A DNA stretch of 64,000 nt from Roseateles sp. SL47 (GCF_026625885.1 NZ_CP113068.1:3348001-3412000), one strand, 5' to 3'; shown: positions 53,025-63,242, counted from the stretch's first letter. Translations and numbers: made by a program. The notes: a model not told the origin generated them from the letters alone.

Positions 53025-53186
53025 TCATTTGCGCAGCAGACTCATCACGAAGGTCGCGACGGCCATGATCACGAAGACAAAGAAAAGGATCTTCGCAATG
53101 CTGGCCGCACCGGCGGCGATACCGCCAAAACCGAACAGTGCAGCAATCAGGGCAATGACGAAGAAGACGACGGCGTAGTGCAGCAT
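53025..53186 (-). CDS. DUF1328 small membrane protein
   Basis: A 53-residue peptide ([20 protein letters not shown], with [20 protein letters not shown] in the middle and SLLRK at the end). It has two hydrophobic segments (3-24 and 27-50) separated by a Gly/Ala turn, which is the DUF1328 (YtjA) pattern. It was identified from direct translation. AGGAGA stands 7 bases before the ATG. Members are stress-associated in Gram-negatives; the function is not known. Its leader contains the same 15-base segment as the leader of the small acidic protein gene. Confidence 0.88.
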   Translation of the reverse strand: MLHYAVVFFVIALIAALFGFGGIAAGAASIAKILFFVFVIMAVATFVMSLLRK

Positions 53187-53320
53187 CTGGGTTCTCCTGG
53201 TGCGGCTCCGTGCCGCAATGGAATTGACTGTAGTGACCCGCCGGTTCGACCCGCGCAGGCCCGGGCCGCGATGTGGCGTAGGAGAGCCAACGCGGGCTTG
53301 TAGGAGCAGACCTACCGCCC
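53187..53320 (-). promoter_or_regulatory. Structured leader region of the DUF1328 gene
   Basis: Read on the minus strand it has CTCCTAC elements (complements of GTAGGAG at 53278-53284 and 53300-53306) and a CTACAGT (complement of 53227-53233) about 40 bases before the ATG. CACGGAGCCGCACCA (complement of 53198-53212) follows. GTAGG/CCTAC (53300-53304, 53311-53315) can form a small stem. Confidence 0.45.
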
Positions 53321-53354
53321 CGCGCCCTCCGGCGATCCAGCACCTGCACAGACG

Positions 53355-53379
53355 AAAAAAAGCGCCTTGCGGCGCTTTT
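53355..53379 (-). terminator. Terminator of the beta-propeller amidohydrolase gene
   Basis: AAAAGCGCC (53358-53366) and GGCGCTTTT (53371-53379) form a 9-pair stem with a TTGC loop. On the minus strand it leads into TTTTTTTC, so it ends the gene at 53417-56794. Confidence 0.9.
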
Positions 53380-53416
53380 GGGGGAGCAGGGAAGGACTCA
53401 GGCCCTCGGGCCGGCC

Positions 53417-56400
53417 TTAGTCTTCATGGCCATGACCATGCTGCACGCCTGCGGCCTCGGCGTCCACCGGCGCTGCCGCATCCTTGCCGTCGAAGAAGAA
53501 CGGCTTGCGTGCTTTCTGGCGCGGCCAGACTTCATTCATGGTCGGGATGTCGTACAGACGGCCACCCAGCATCACCTTGCTGATGCGGTCGCTCTGACGG
53601 ATGTCCTTGAGGATGTCGCCCTCCAGCACCACCAGGTCGGCCAGCTTGCCGGCCTCCAGGGAGCCGATGTCCTTCTCCAGGCCGAGGTAGCGGGCCGGAT
53701 TGAGCGTGGCGCTGCGCAGCGCCTCCAGCGGCGACATGCCACCCAGGCCCAGCATCCACAGTTCCCAGTGAGCGCCCAGCCCTTCACGCTGACCGTGGGC
53801 ACCAATGTTCACCGGCACGCCGGCGCGTTGCAGTTCGGTCGCGGTCTTGGCCACCTGGATGACGTTGAAGTCTTCCTCCGGCGCGGTTTCGCGACGGACG
53901 CTGCGCGGCTCCAGCACGCTCTTGGGCACGAACTTGCTCAGGATGGGATGGCGCCAGACATCGGTGCGTGCATACCAGTAATGCTCACCGTCGAGGCCGC
54001 CGTAGGCCACGTTCAGCGTCGGGGTGTAGCCCACCTGGGTCTGCGGCCACAACTGCTTGACGTCTTCATAGACCTTGGGCACGGGGAGCGCATGTTCAAT
54101 GCCGGTGTGGCCGTCCACCACCATGCTCATGTTCATCTGATAGAGGCTGCCGCCTTCCGGCACCACCATCATGTGGGTCTCACGGGCGGCTTCCAGCACC
54201 TGCTGACGCTGGTCGCGACGAGGCTGGTTGTAGCTCTTCACACTGAAGGCGCCCGCTGCCTGCAAGCGCTTCAGATGCGTGGTGGCGTCGTCCAGGCTGT
54301 TGATGACGGCGGAGAAGTCCGCCTTGGCCCCGTACAGCACCGTGCCCGTGGAGAAGATGCGCGGTCCCACCACACGGCCGGTGCGTTGCATCTCCGCCTG
54401 GGTGAAGATGTCGCTGGTGCGGTTGGAGGGGTCATGCAGCGTCGTCAGGCCGAAGGCCAGCGACGCATAGTTCACCCAGCTCTGCTGGGGGATGATCTCG
54501 GTCTCCGCCATCGCGCCGTGCCAGTGAACATCGATCAGGCCGGGGATGATGGTCTTGCCTCGGGCCTCCAGGGTCTGTGTGCCCGCCGGAATGCTCACCT
54601 CGGCGCGGCTGCCGATGGCCTTGATGCGGTCGTTTTCCACCAGCACTACGCCGTCTTCAATCACCTGATCGGGCTGGCTGGCCTTCATGGTGATCAGGCG
54701 CGCACCCACGATGGCAAAGCGGCCCTGCGGCTTGTCGGCCACCAGGGTCGGGCCGATCTTGCGGCCGTGCTCCTCGGCCTTGAAGCCGGGGCGTGTGGCA
54801 TCCGCCAGCGAGACGGTGAACAGCTCATTGCCCAGCGCGTAATGCAGCGAGCGGCTGTCGGCCGACCATTGCAGATCGTCCGCCGCATTCACGTCCAGCT
54901 TGGTCACCGGCATGGCATCGGCCTTGGGGCCGACCGTCAGCGGCTTGCCGCTGGGGGCCAGTGGGGTGACATAGGTGTGGAAGCGTTCGTTGAAGCCCAG
55001 ATACTGGCCATCCGGCGACACGGTGAAGGTGGTGGCGAATTCGCTTTTGGTCACCACGGTTTCTTCATGCTCGTCCAGCTTCAGGCGCACCAGTTGATGC
55101 AGGGCATCCACCTCGCCGGTCTGCTGGGTGCGGGTGACGTAGAGGGTGTTGCTGTCCGCGCCGAACTGCGGCAGTTCACCGTCCTTGGTGACGCGGCGGG
55201 GGTGGCCCTTACCGTCGGCACTGGCGACGTACACGCCAGGCTCCATGCCGTTCCACGGGGATGTGAGGTAGCCGCCGCGGGCCTTGCGGTAGGCCACCGT
55301 CTTGCCGTCTGGCGAGAAGACCGGATAGAGATATTTGCCCGGTTCAGGTGTGAGCACCGTCTCGCGGCCGGAGGCCAGGTCCAGCTTGCGGACACGCGCC
55401 TGCTCGCCATCGTTCCAGCTCACGTAGACGAGTTCGCGGCCGTCGCGCGAGAAGCTGGGGAAGTATTCAAAGCGCTCCGTCTGCTGCGTCAGGCGACGGG
55501 CTTCTCCCACCGGTTCGCCATTGCGCAGTTCGTTCTGGTAGAGATAACCGGCGGCGGAATAAACCACCCGCTTGCCGTCCGGAGCGACGCGCACCCAACG
55601 CAGCATGCGGGAATCAAAGCGGTCCGGTGCCACCGCCTGGGCGAACCGGACGGCCGGGCGAATCTCGCGTTCATCCTTCACATGGAAGGGAATCTCCGCC
55701 GCCGTTGAGGTGAAGGGGTCAATGCGCCAGAGCTTGCCCTGGGCCCAGGCCACCACCTGCTTGCTGTCCGGGGTCCATGCAATGCCCGGATAAACGCCGT
55801 GCACCGACCAGGCTTCCTGGAGGTCCCGCTCCAGGCCGGTCCAGGTGGGCACTTCGCGGCCGGTTTTCAGGTCCTTGAGGAAGAGGGTGGTCTGGCTGCC
55901 AGCGTCCGTGCGCAGGCGCCGGATGAAGGCGAGATAACGGCCGTCCGGTGACGGGGTGGGGCGGATGGCGCCACCCGGGCCGGTGACAAAGGCCTCATTG
56001 CTGCCGTCCGTCAGGTTCTGGCGATAGATGCGGAAGATCTCGCCATTGCTGTCCTTGTTGTATTCGAAGGAGCGGCCGGGGGTGCTGTCCTGGGAGTAGT
56101 AGAAGAACTTGCCATCAGGCGAGATGGCGGGTTCGCCGAGGTCCTTCTGCCAGTTCGGTTTTTCATTGAGCTGCTGGCCTTTGCCGCCGCTTAATGAATA
56201 CATCCAGATTTCGCCGCTGCCCAGCGAGCGGGTGCCGGTGAAATGTTTGCGAGCCAGCAGATATTTGCCGCTGGGATGCCACACCGGGTTGTTGAGCAGT
56301 CGGAAGTCCTCGGTGGTGATCGCGCGGGCCTGGGTGCCGTCGGTGTTCATCACCCAGATGTTGTCGCCACCGCCCGCATCGGAAACGAAGGCGATCTGCT

Positions 56401-56794
56401 TGCCATCCGGCGAGAAGCGCGGCTGCATCTCCCAGGCCATGGAGTGCGTCAGGGGCTTGGCCTCGCCGCCGCCGATGGGCATCAGGTAGAGGTCGCCCAG
56501 CAGGTCGAAGACGACCTGCTGGCCATCGGGACTGACGTCGACCGACATCCAGGTGCCGCTGCGCACATCCAGTTGGGCGGTCCGCTTCTCTCCCGGGGGC
56601 GCGTTCACATTCCACTTGGCGGGCGCCGAGGCCGCGCTCGCCGGGGCGGCTGCGGAAGGCGCCGCGGCGGGCGCGTCGGCGGCCAGGGCCGGAGCCGCGT
56701 TCAGCGCGATGCTCAGAGCAGCGGCGCATAAAGCAATCACGCCCGCGGAGGCGGGCGTGAGGGGGAAGAAAGGGGCGGGCTTGATCAGCGTCAT
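53417..56794 (-). CDS. Exported beta-propeller amidohydrolase
   Basis: A 1125-residue protein. The signal peptide covers about 1-39 (ending ALAA). A long Ala-rich linker and many TolB-type WD40-like repeats follow ([50 protein letters not shown]). An amidohydrolase domain starts near 695, with the metal-binding HWH in [14 protein letters not shown] and further His in [10 protein letters not shown]. It ends with HGHGHED. Such TolB-amidohydrolase proteins are predicted cyclic amide, imidazolone or peptide hydrolases; the substrate is not known. It is separate from the tricorn protein, although both have propellers and signals. Confidence 0.9.
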   Translation of the reverse strand: MTLIKPAPFFPLTPASAGVIALCAAALSIALNAAPALAADAPAAAPSAAAPASAASAPAKWNVNAPPGEKRTAQLDVRSGTWMSVDVSPDGQQVVFDLLGDLYLMPIGGGEAKPLTHSMAWEMQPRFSPDGKQIAFVSDAGGGDNIWVMNTDGTQARAITTEDFRLLNNPVWHPSGKYLLARKHFTGTRSLGSGEIWMYSLSGGKGQQLNEKPNWQKDLGEPAISPDGKFFYYSQDSTPGRSFEYNKDSNGEIFRIYRQNLTDGSNEAFVTGPGGAIRPTPSPDGRYLAFIRRLRTDAGSQTTLFLKDLKTGREVPTWTGLERDLQEAWSVHGVYPGIAWTPDSKQVVAWAQGKLWRIDPFTSTAAEIPFHVKDEREIRPAVRFAQAVAPDRFDSRMLRWVRVAPDGKRVVYSAAGYLYQNELRNGEPVGEARRLTQQTERFEYFPSFSRDGRELVYVSWNDGEQARVRKLDLASGRETVLTPEPGKYLYPVFSPDGKTVAYRKARGGYLTSPWNGMEPGVYVASADGKGHPRRVTKDGELPQFGADSNTLYVTRTQQTGEVDALHQLVRLKLDEHEETVVTKSEFATTFTVSPDGQYLGFNERFHTYVTPLAPSGKPLTVGPKADAMPVTKLDVNAADDLQWSADSRSLHYALGNELFTVSLADATRPGFKAEEHGRKIGPTLVADKPQGRFAIVGARLITMKASQPDQVIEDGVVLVENDRIKAIGSRAEVSIPAGTQTLEARGKTIIPGLIDVHWHGAMAETEIIPQQSWVNYASLAFGLTTLHDPSNRTSDIFTQAEMQRTGRVVGPRIFSTGTVLYGAKADFSAVINSLDDATTHLKRLQAAGAFSVKSYNQPRRDQRQQVLEAARETHMMVVPEGGSLYQMNMSMVVDGHTGIEHALPVPKVYEDVKQLWPQTQVGYTPTLNVAYGGLDGEHYWYARTDVWRHPILSKFVPKSVLEPRSVRRETAPEEDFNVIQVAKTATELQRAGVPVNIGAHGQREGLGAHWELWMLGLGGMSPLEALRSATLNPARYLGLEKDIGSLEAGKLADLVVLEGDILKDIRQSDRISKVMLGGRLYDIPTMNEVWPRQKARKPFFFDGKDAAAPVDAEAAGVQHGHGHED

Positions 56795-56919
56795 GGTCAG
56801 GCGAGGCGTGGCACCACCTCGGGCTATGAATAACCCTCAGGATACCCAGCAGGTCTGCAAAGGACATGCTGGTTTCCTCGCCCATGACGAATGGCAGTTT
56901 GTATAGCGCCCAGGCTTCG

Positions 56920-58827
56920 TCAGGACCGCGCCATGGCCGCCCCCTTGTTGACGGAAGTGCCCCGGAACACCGCCAAGCGCTGCGCATAGGGGTCCAGCGC
57001 ATCCTCCGGCTGCTTCAGTTCGAAGCCGGTGACAGTGGCAAAGCGCTCCGGGGAGACCAGGCCTTGGGTGGACAGTTCATCCACCAGTGCGAGCAGCGCT
57101 GCACGATGCAGGGTGATGAGATCCGTCGCCCGGTCGTGTTCTGCCTGCAGCATCGCCTCGATGGCGGCATTGCTGGGTTCGACGTCGGTGCACAGGTGGT
57201 CGTCACTGTTGGAGGTGACGTCGCATCGGCCGATGCGTGCGCCCATGCCTTGGTGACGGAGCATGCGCGCCGCCGTTTCCGTGGCCTTGCGCAGATCACT
57301 CTCAGCACCGCTGGAAGCAAGCTCTGGGCCAAACACCAGATGCTCCGCCGCCCGGCCCGCCAGGCTGGTGCAGATGGAATCCCGCAGATTGCGCTGTGAC
57401 CAGACCTTGCGGCCGGTGTAGAGGTTGTAGCCGCCCTCAAAGCTGGCCACATGGATCTTCATCTCCTGAGGCGCCCGGCCAAAGAGCAGCGCATGCACCA
57501 GCCCGTGCCCCGCCTCATGGACCGCCAGCAATGCGCGGAAGTCGGCATTGGTGCGTTGACGCAGACGATTGATCTCGAAGGGCTCGGAGATGACGTGTGA
57601 CTGCCCACGCCAATGGGCCAGTAGACGTCGACCATCTGCGGTCAGCCCAACGCCATCTCCAGCGTCCGCCCCTTGCTCCATGGCCCAGAGTGCCGCCTTG
57701 GCCAGGCCCGCCCCCAAAATGGCATGAATCGACGAAAACAGCGGCCGGGTCCCTTGCGCCGGGAATACCCCGTTGGCGTAGATCTGCTGATGCACGGTCC
57801 GGTCGATCGAGAAGCGCAGCCCGCAACGCGTCTGTGCATCATCAGCATACTGGGTGCAATGCCGCTCAATCAGCCGCTCATAGGCGCGACGGGGGAGCGA
57901 CGGGTAGATCACATGCTCATTGCCGAGCCGTGCCACCTGCTCCGGTTTGAAACGTTGGTTGAGCGCCTTCTTGATGTCGATGACGCTCAGTTGGCCGGTG
58001 AGGGCGTGGAAGATGTCGGCATCGCTGTCGCAGTCGTCCACACTGGTGGCCAGGTCGACAAAGGCTTCGTCCAGATTGCCGCAGACAAACACCAACAGCC
58101 GGCTGTAATCGGTTTCCCATCGATGCTGGCCACGCTCGCGAAACGCCCGGAGTCGCTGCTGGATCTCGTCGGGCGACCAGGCCATGATCTCCATCAGCGG
58201 GGCGTCCAGCTTCAGATTGCGTTGCAGTTCCCGGGCTTCCCAAGGGCGCAGCTTGAGCCGGAGTTTGACGTCCTCCGGCTCCTCGCGTTCCGCCTGAAAC
58301 GCCGACTCTGCCAGTGACGATTCGATGTCCGTCAGCAAGGACAGTGAAGGGGGCAGACGACCATCCGACAACAGCGCCCAGACGTCCGGGTAGCGCTCCA
58401 CCCGCACTTCATTGCGCTTGGTGTCGATGGTCCGAAAACGCTGGAATTCATCCAGCACCAGAATGCCAGGCTCCACCTCGCGCACGCCCGATTCGGCCAG
58501 GATGCCGGAGATGCTCTGCGCGCTGCGCCATCCGGCGCCGTTGGAGAAGCCGTCCATCTGGACTTCCACAAAGCGATCGTAAAAGCCCAGCAGTTGCGCC
58601 AGGCGTCGCACCAGCTGGGTCTTGCCGGTCCCCGTCAGACCCCAAAGGCAGACGATCACCGGTCGCGTGACGAGGGCTGGCAGCACATACCACGCCCGCA
58701 CCGAATCAATGACCCGGTCAATGATGGCGTCTATGCCAAACAGTTCAGTTTTCAGCTGAATGGCGACCTGTTGAAGGTGCTGATGTCGTTGCGTCAGGGT
58801 CTGACGCCATTCCTGGGAATTACTCAT
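56920..58827 (-). CDS. Soluble Clp-type AAA ATPase fused to FtsH-type M41 peptidase
   Basis: A 635-residue protein with two enzymatic halves. The N-terminal AAA+ part has Walker A GLTGTGKT (63-70), Walker B VLDEFQR (124-130), a sensor-1-like FVCGNLDEAF (about 247-256) and a sensor-2-like GTRPLFSSIHAIL (359-371), as in ClpX/ClpA-D2 proteins. The C-terminal part has HEAGH (437-441) and the third-ligand region LAGRAAEHLVFG-x9-SDLRKATE with Asp511, as in FtsH. No membrane segment is present and no typical FtsH AAA domain. This is thus a soluble chimera that could unfold and degrade selected proteins. It overlaps the upstream 80-residue gene by 8 bases. Confidence 0.82.
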   Translation of the reverse strand: MSNSQEWRQTLTQRHQHLQQVAIQLKTELFGIDAIIDRVIDSVRAWYVLPALVTRPVIVCLWGLTGTGKTQLVRRLAQLLGFYDRFVEVQMDGFSNGAGWRSAQSISGILAESGVREVEPGILVLDEFQRFRTIDTKRNEVRVERYPDVWALLSDGRLPPSLSLLTDIESSLAESAFQAEREEPEDVKLRLKLRPWEARELQRNLKLDAPLMEIMAWSPDEIQQRLRAFRERGQHRWETDYSRLLVFVCGNLDEAFVDLATSVDDCDSDADIFHALTGQLSVIDIKKALNQRFKPEQVARLGNEHVIYPSLPRRAYERLIERHCTQYADDAQTRCGLRFSIDRTVHQQIYANGVFPAQGTRPLFSSIHAILGAGLAKAALWAMEQGADAGDGVGLTADGRRLLAHWRGQSHVISEPFEINRLRQRTNADFRALLAVHEAGHGLVHALLFGRAPQEMKIHVASFEGGYNLYTGRKVWSQRNLRDSICTSLAGRAAEHLVFGPELASSGAESDLRKATETAARMLRHQGMGARIGRCDVTSNSDDHLCTDVEPSNAAIEAMLQAEHDRATDLITLHRAALLALVDELSTQGLVSPERFATVTGFELKQPEDALDPYAQRLAVFRGTSVNKGAAMARS

Positions 58828-59062
58828 TCCAATCCTCTCTTCGCAGCAGCGCCTGGAGCGCGACGCGATCTGCGCGGCGCTGGGCGCCGCGGCTTTGGAT
58901 GTGTTGACCGGCACCACGCATGCCACGCTGGCCCATGGCGCGCGCCACGGGGTCTCGTGTTGCCGGGCTCGCTTCGAGCACCAGGCTCATGGGTTGTTTC
59001 ATGCGGCGCAGGGCCTTGACCCGCCCCTCCTGGAGGGCGCGGGAGCGGAGTTGTGAACTCAT
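58820..59062 (-). CDS. 80-residue basic protein, partner of the AAA-M41 protease
   Basis: A small, strongly basic protein (MSSQLRSRALQEGRVKALRR, then MKQPMSLVLEASPATRDPVA and GQRGMRGAGQHIQSRGAQRR, ending LLRREDWNE). No family is recognised. It precedes the AAA-M41 gene with an 8-base overlap, so the two are translated together and probably act together, as adaptor, substrate or inhibitor (inference). A consensus TTGACA (complement of 59134-59139) lies 70 bases upstream. The gap to a -10-like TATGGA is 20 bases, which is long. ATG 59062 is used; an upstream in-frame start would run into non-coding sequence. Confidence 0.65.
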   Translation of the reverse strand: MSSQLRSRALQEGRVKALRRMKQPMSLVLEASPATRDPVARAMGQRGMRGAGQHIQSRGAQRRADRVALQALLRREDWNE

Positions 59063-59643
59063 TTGATGTCCGAAAAGCAATTGCCCCGGCTTCGTGGGCG
59101 CTCTGGCTCCATACCGTCTCCGCCGAACCGGCCTGTCAAGAGGCGTGCGGCAAGGCGCCACTCACTGCCGGCGCACAGGCGCAGAGCGTGAATGAGCCCT
59201 GCAGCCATGCGCCTTCAAGGGGCACTGCAGCAGGAGACGAGTGGGTCAGAGGTGCCGAGATCGGCGAGGCAATGCATGCCGCGCGGTCTGAGGCCGTATC
59301 TGGAACAGACACGGTTCAGCCGGGGCTGGAGAACCGTGTTCAGTCGATCGTCGTGATGATGAACAGGGAGGACATAGCGGGAATCTCCGTCATGCGGGCG
59401 CTGTCGTGGGCGCCTTCAGCAATGGGGGCGAATGATGCGTGCAGTGCGCCTGGCTTGCAAGCATGGCAATGAAGACGTTGCGCCGAGCCAACGGGCCCCG
59501 CTGTCCTCCCGGACAGGGGGCCTGTGCAGCGATTCACATCGACGGATCAGGCAATTGATGACGCCGATTGAGGACGTCGATTGATGGCGCCGATTGATGG
59601 CGCCGATTCATGGCGCCGACGAATCACGCCGCAGCGCGTGTGG
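59063..59643. other. Intergenic region between the AAA-M41 operon and fusA
   Basis: 581 bases without a supported gene. Content: the TTGACA promoter candidate at 59134-59139 (minus), a GC-rich hairpin GGCCCC/GGGGCC with TGTCC/GGACA (59494-59522) that lacks a T tract, and the 13-bp minisatellite (59554-59631) before the fusA stop. Weak open frames there lack a start signal and codon bias. Confidence 0.5.
59554..59631. repeat. Six tandem 13-bp repeats downstream of fusA
   Basis: Units start at 59554, 59567, 59580, 59593, 59606 and 59619. The consensus is ATTGATGGCGCCG with the central two copies identical. The unit is not a multiple of three and lies 12 bases beyond the fusA stop on the minus strand. 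Confidence 0.93.
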
Positions 59644-61746
59644 TCACTTGGCGCGCGCCGTCACAATGGCATCCGCCACGTTCTTCGGCGCTTCGGCGTA
59701 GTGCTTGAACTCCATCGTGTAGGTGGCGCGGCCTTGAGTGGCGGAACGCAGCGTGGTGGAGTAGCCGAACATCTCGGACAGGGGTACTTCCGCCTTGATG
59801 ATCTTGCCGCCGCCAATCATGTCGTCCATGCCCTGCACCATGCCTCGGCGGGACGACAGATCGCCCATCACCGTGCCGGCGTAGTCCTCGGGCGTTTCCA
59901 CTTCCACCGCCATCATCGGCTCCAGAATCACCGGATTGGCGCGGCGGCAGGCTTCCTTGAAGCCGATCGACGCCGCCATCTTGAAGGCGTTTTCGTTGGA
60001 GTCCACGTCATGGTAGGAGCCGAAGGTCAAGGTCACCTTCACATCCACCACCGGGTAGCCCGCCAGCACGCCGTTCGGCAGCGTATCGACCACGCCCTTT
60101 TCCACGGCGGGGATGTATTCACGGGGGACCACCCCGCCCTTGATGGCATCCACAAACTCGAAGCCCTTGCCGGGCTCCTGCGGTTCCACCGTCAGCACCA
60201 CGTGCCCATACTGGCCCTTGCCGCCAGACTGCCGCACGAACTTGCCTTCCACGTCCTGCACGGCCTTGCGGATGGTCTCGCGGTAGGCCACTTGCGGCTT
60301 GCCGACATTGGCCTCCACGCTGAACTCGCGCTTCATGCGGTCCACGATGATCTCCAGGTGCAGCTCGCCCATGCCGGAGATGATGGTCTGGCCCGACTCT
60401 TCATCGGTGCGCACGCGGAAGGAAGGATCCTCCGCCGCCAGACGCCCCAGCGCCAGGCCCATCTTTTCCTGGTCGGCCTTGCTCTTGGGTTCCACCGCCT
60501 GCGAAATCACGGGCTCCGGGAAGACCATCTTTTCCAGCGTGATGATGGCTTCAGGGTCACACAGCGTCTCGCCGGTGGTGACGTCCTTCAGGCCCACACA
60601 GGCGGCAATGTCGCCGGCCAGAATTTCCTTGATTTCTTCCCGCTGGTTGGCATGCATCTGCAGGATGCGGCCAATGCGTTCCTTCTTGCCACGCGTCGGG
60701 TTGTAGACCGAATCGCCGGACTTCAGAATGCCCGAATACACCCGCACGAAGGTGAGCTGCCCCACATAGGGGTCGGTCATCAGCTTGAAGGCGAGGGCGC
60801 TGAACTTCTCGTTGTCGTCGGCCTTGCGGCTGACGGGGTTCTCATCGTCATCGGTGCCGGTGACCGGAGGAATGTCCACCGGGGACGGCATGAAGTCGAT
60901 CACCGCATCCAGCATGCGCTGCACGCCCTTGTTCTTGAAGGCGGTGCCGCACAGCATCGGCTGGATTTCGCCGGCAATGGTGCGCTGGCGGATGGCCCGT
61001 TTAATCTCGTCCTCGGTCAACTCGCCGGATTCGAGATATTTGTTCATGATGTTTTCGTCGGCTTCCGCCGCCGCTTCCACCATCTTCTCGCGCCACTCTT
61101 CCGCCTGGGCACGCAGCTCGGCGGGGATGTCCTCATAGCTGAATTTCATGCCCTGCGAGGCTTCATCCCACAGGATGGCCTTCATCTTGAGCAGGTCGAT
61201 CACACCCTTGAACTGGTCTTCCGCCCCGATGGGCAGCACGATGGGCACCGGGTTGGCGCGCAAGCGGTCCACCATCATCTGGCGGACGCGGAAGAAGTCC
61301 GCACCAACGCGGTCCATCTTGTTCACAAAGGCCAGACGCGGCACCTTGTACTTGTTGGCCTGGCGCCAGACGGTCTCGGACTGCGGCTGCACGCCGCCCA
61401 CCGAGTCGTACACCATCACGGCACCATCCAGCACGCGCATGGAGCGTTCCACCTCGATGGTGAAGTCCACGTGCCCCGGGGTGTCGATGATGTTGATGCG
61501 GTGCTCGGGCAGGGACAGGTCCATGCCCTTCCAGAAGCAGGTGGTGGCCGCCGACGTGATGGTGATGCCGCGTTCCTGCTCCTGTTCCATCCAGTCCATG
61601 GTGGCGGCGCCGTCATGCACCTCGCCGATCTTGTGATTGACCCCGGTGTAGAAGAGGATGCGCTCGGTGGTGGTGGTCTTGCCGGCATCGATGTGGGCCG
61701 AAATACCGATATTGCGATAGCGCTCGATAGGGGTCTTGCGAGACAT
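59644..61746 (-). CDS. fusA: Elongation factor G, stand-alone copy
   Basis: Translocation GTPase of 700 residues. The G-domain motifs are [12 protein letters not shown] (17-28), [18 protein letters not shown] and the G5 segment. Domains II to V follow in order and the length is normal. The gene is not beside rpsL, rpsG or tuf. Many Burkholderiales carry a second fusA copy away from the str operon, so this may be that paralogue (inference). The C-terminal half retains [20 protein letters not shown] as in canonical EF-G. GGAG stands 10 bases before the ATG. Confidence 0.96.
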   Translation of the reverse strand: MSRKTPIERYRNIGISAHIDAGKTTTTERILFYTGVNHKIGEVHDGAATMDWMEQEQERGITITSAATTCFWKGMDLSLPEHRINIIDTPGHVDFTIEVERSMRVLDGAVMVYDSVGGVQPQSETVWRQANKYKVPRLAFVNKMDRVGADFFRVRQMMVDRLRANPVPIVLPIGAEDQFKGVIDLLKMKAILWDEASQGMKFSYEDIPAELRAQAEEWREKMVEAAAEADENIMNKYLESGELTEDEIKRAIRQRTIAGEIQPMLCGTAFKNKGVQRMLDAVIDFMPSPVDIPPVTGTDDDENPVSRKADDNEKFSALAFKLMTDPYVGQLTFVRVYSGILKSGDSVYNPTRGKKERIGRILQMHANQREEIKEILAGDIAACVGLKDVTTGETLCDPEAIITLEKMVFPEPVISQAVEPKSKADQEKMGLALGRLAAEDPSFRVRTDEESGQTIISGMGELHLEIIVDRMKREFSVEANVGKPQVAYRETIRKAVQDVEGKFVRQSGGKGQYGHVVLTVEPQEPGKGFEFVDAIKGGVVPREYIPAVEKGVVDTLPNGVLAGYPVVDVKVTLTFGSYHDVDSNENAFKMAASIGFKEACRRANPVILEPMMAVEVETPEDYAGTVMGDLSSRRGMVQGMDDMIGGGKIIKAEVPLSEMFGYSTTLRSATQGRATYTMEFKHYAEAPKNVADAIVTARAK

Positions 61747-61880
61747 GGCGGACTCCAGGAGGTGAATAAGAGCAAAGCCTGATGAATGTACCCAGAACGT
61801 GAAGGCTGTGCCACCGGGCGCCGCAATCTCCCGGGTGAGGCGGGGGTGCCTCTTGAGGGGGGATCGCTGGCGTGGGCCGA

Positions 61881-62699
61881 TCAGGCTGGGGCGGAGCCTG
61901 CGCCCGAGTCAGAGCCAGAGGCAGAGGCAGAACCCGGAGCAGAGCCAGAGGCTGCGGACGCAGGAAGCAAATGGGCTTTCAGGACGGCATGGCTGCGCTC
62001 ATCGGCCAGGGCGGCTGCTCCGGCGTCGAAATGCTTCCCCCCGCGCCTGGCAAAGCCGTGGCGGGTGTTCGGATACTGGTGGAGTTCCAGCCCAAAGACG
62101 GGCCGCAGCGCCTGGGACATGGCCACCAGGGTGGACGGGGGAATGAAATCGTCCTGCGCGGCGAGGTGGATCAGCAGCGGGCAGGCAACGGTGTGGACCT
62201 CGTCGAGGTGGCGCTCGATGCCCACGCCGTAGTAGACAACGGCGGCGTCCGAGCGGCAGCAGGCCGCCACCCGGTAGCTGAGCAGGCCGCCGAGGCAATA
62301 GCCGACACACCCCACCTTGCGCGTCTGGCCGTCCAGCTGTCGCAGCCAGTCCATGACGTGCTGCAGATCGTTCACCCCCAGGTCCACATCAAACGACCGG
62401 CCCAGCGCCAGTGCTTCTTCGCGTTCGGTGTTGTCATGCTCGGAAAACAGCGCCCGGGGGCGCTGACGCCAGTACATGTCCGGGCACAGGGCGTGGAAGC
62501 CCTGGGCTGCCAGCCGGTCGCAGACCTGCTGCATGTCGGCATTCACGCCCAGCATCTCGTGCAGCACAACAACACCCGGCGCAGTGGCATCGCGGGCGCG
62601 TGCCAGGTAGGCGTCGATGACACCCGGCCGTCCATCCGGTTGGGGCAGGGTCTGGTTGAAGCGCCGGGGCGGGTGAAGGGGAGGGAAGGTGCTGCTCAT
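61881..62699 (-). CDS. Dienelactone hydrolase family protein
   Basis: Alpha/beta hydrolase of 272 residues that would open lactones or cleave esters. Nucleophile Cys135 in GYCLGG, acid Asp in AAQDDFIPP (183-184), His214 in NTRHGF and the Glu48 (HEMLG) are arranged as in dienelactone hydrolase. The last 27 residues (about 246-272) are a Ser/Gly/Ala-rich tail coded by short degenerate repeats near 61890-61960 and are dispensable in appearance. It lies downstream of the DoxX gene on the same strand with 90 bases between, and upstream of fusA by 134 bases. Confidence 0.9.
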   Translation of the reverse strand: MSSTFPPLHPPRRFNQTLPQPDGRPGVIDAYLARARDATAPGVVVLHEMLGVNADMQQVCDRLAAQGFHALCPDMYWRQRPRALFSEHDNTEREEALALGRSFDVDLGVNDLQHVMDWLRQLDGQTRKVGCVGYCLGGLLSYRVAACCRSDAAVVYYGVGIERHLDEVHTVACPLLIHLAAQDDFIPPSTLVAMSQALRPVFGLELHQYPNTRHGFARRGGKHFDAGAAALADERSHAVLKAHLLPASAASGSAPGSASASGSDSGAGSAPA

Positions 62700-62789
62700 C
62701 GGTGATCGACCGAGGCGCGGCCCCGGTCACAGTGCGTGGTGATCGGTCCCATCGCCCTCAATGTCTGAAACGGCCTGCGGGACAGCACA

Positions 62790-63242
62790 CTAAGGCCGCT
62801 GCTGCCAATCCGTCCAGGCGACGTAAAGGAATCCGCCGACCAGCCCCCAGTGCTCGAAGAAGCTGTTCATCAGCATGAATCGCTCCTGCCCGGTGGCGTC
62901 CCAGTAGCGGTTGGCCATGAAGGTGGCGGCTGCGGTGAACGCCGCCAGTGCCAGCGCACCCAGCCACCGCAACCGCCCGCTGAGGATGAGCGCCGAGGCG
63001 CCCAGCTCCAGCGCGATCACCAGACCGGCGAACAACGGTGCCGGCGCCAGCCCGAAGTGCTGCATCTCGCCGATGGCGCCGCCGAAGTCAAACAGCTTCA
63101 CCAGGCCGCCTTGCAGGTAGGCGGCGCAGAGCAGCAGCAAGGCGACCCAGCGCACCGGCCCGACGGCTGGGGCGCCGTTCAAGCCAGTGCTCGACTCGGC
63201 GTTCAACCCGGCACTCGACCCGGCGCTTGACCCGGCGCTCAT
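62790..63242 (-). CDS. DoxX-family membrane protein
   Basis: A 150-residue protein with four membrane segments (about 28-45, 63-85, 90-108, 125-145) and the DoxX-type LLLLCAAYLQGGLVKLFDFG and EMQHFGLAPAP stretches. Such proteins are found in oxidative-stress and thiosulfate pathways, but function here is unknown. The first 25 residues are a Ser/Ala/Gly low-complexity stretch (MSAGSSAGSSAGLNAESSTG) encoded by 12-bp repeats. The start overlaps the stop of the upstream amidohydrolase gene by 4 bases (ATGA), so they are coupled. Confidence 0.85.
   Translation of the reverse strand: MSAGSSAGSSAGLNAESSTGLNGAPAVGPVRWVALLLLCAAYLQGGLVKLFDFGGAIGEMQHFGLAPAPLFAGLVIALELGASALILSGRLRWLGALALAAFTAAATFMANRYWDATGQERFMLMNSFFEHWGLVGGFLYVAWTDWQQRP
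63183..63242 (-). repeat. 12-bp degenerate tandem repeats in the DoxX 5' end
   Basis: Plus-strand units such as CTCGACCCGGCG, CTTGACCCGGCG and CTCGACTCGGCG follow one another with small changes through the first codons. Unit length is a multiple of three, so copy number can change without loss of frame. Confidence 0.8.

Noticed and set aside
53378..55708. Long plus-strand open frame of 776 codons opposite the propeller amidohydrolase
   Set aside because: The minus strand has signal peptide, repeats and metal motifs. The plus-strand product is His/Gln/Arg-rich shadow sequence with no start signal.
59053..59472. Plus-strand frame of 139 codons in the gap before fusA
   Set aside because: Its start overlaps the start of the 80-residue gene on the other strand, codon use is mixed and no motif is visible.
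59340..59537. Small minus-strand frame downstream of fusA (65 codons)
   Set aside because: No Shine-Dalgarno, no family resemblance, and it overlaps a GC-rich hairpin.
59581..61782. Plus-strand open frame of 733 codons opposite fusA
   Set aside because: fusA is unmistakable on the minus strand; the antisense frame is a GC-skew artefact.
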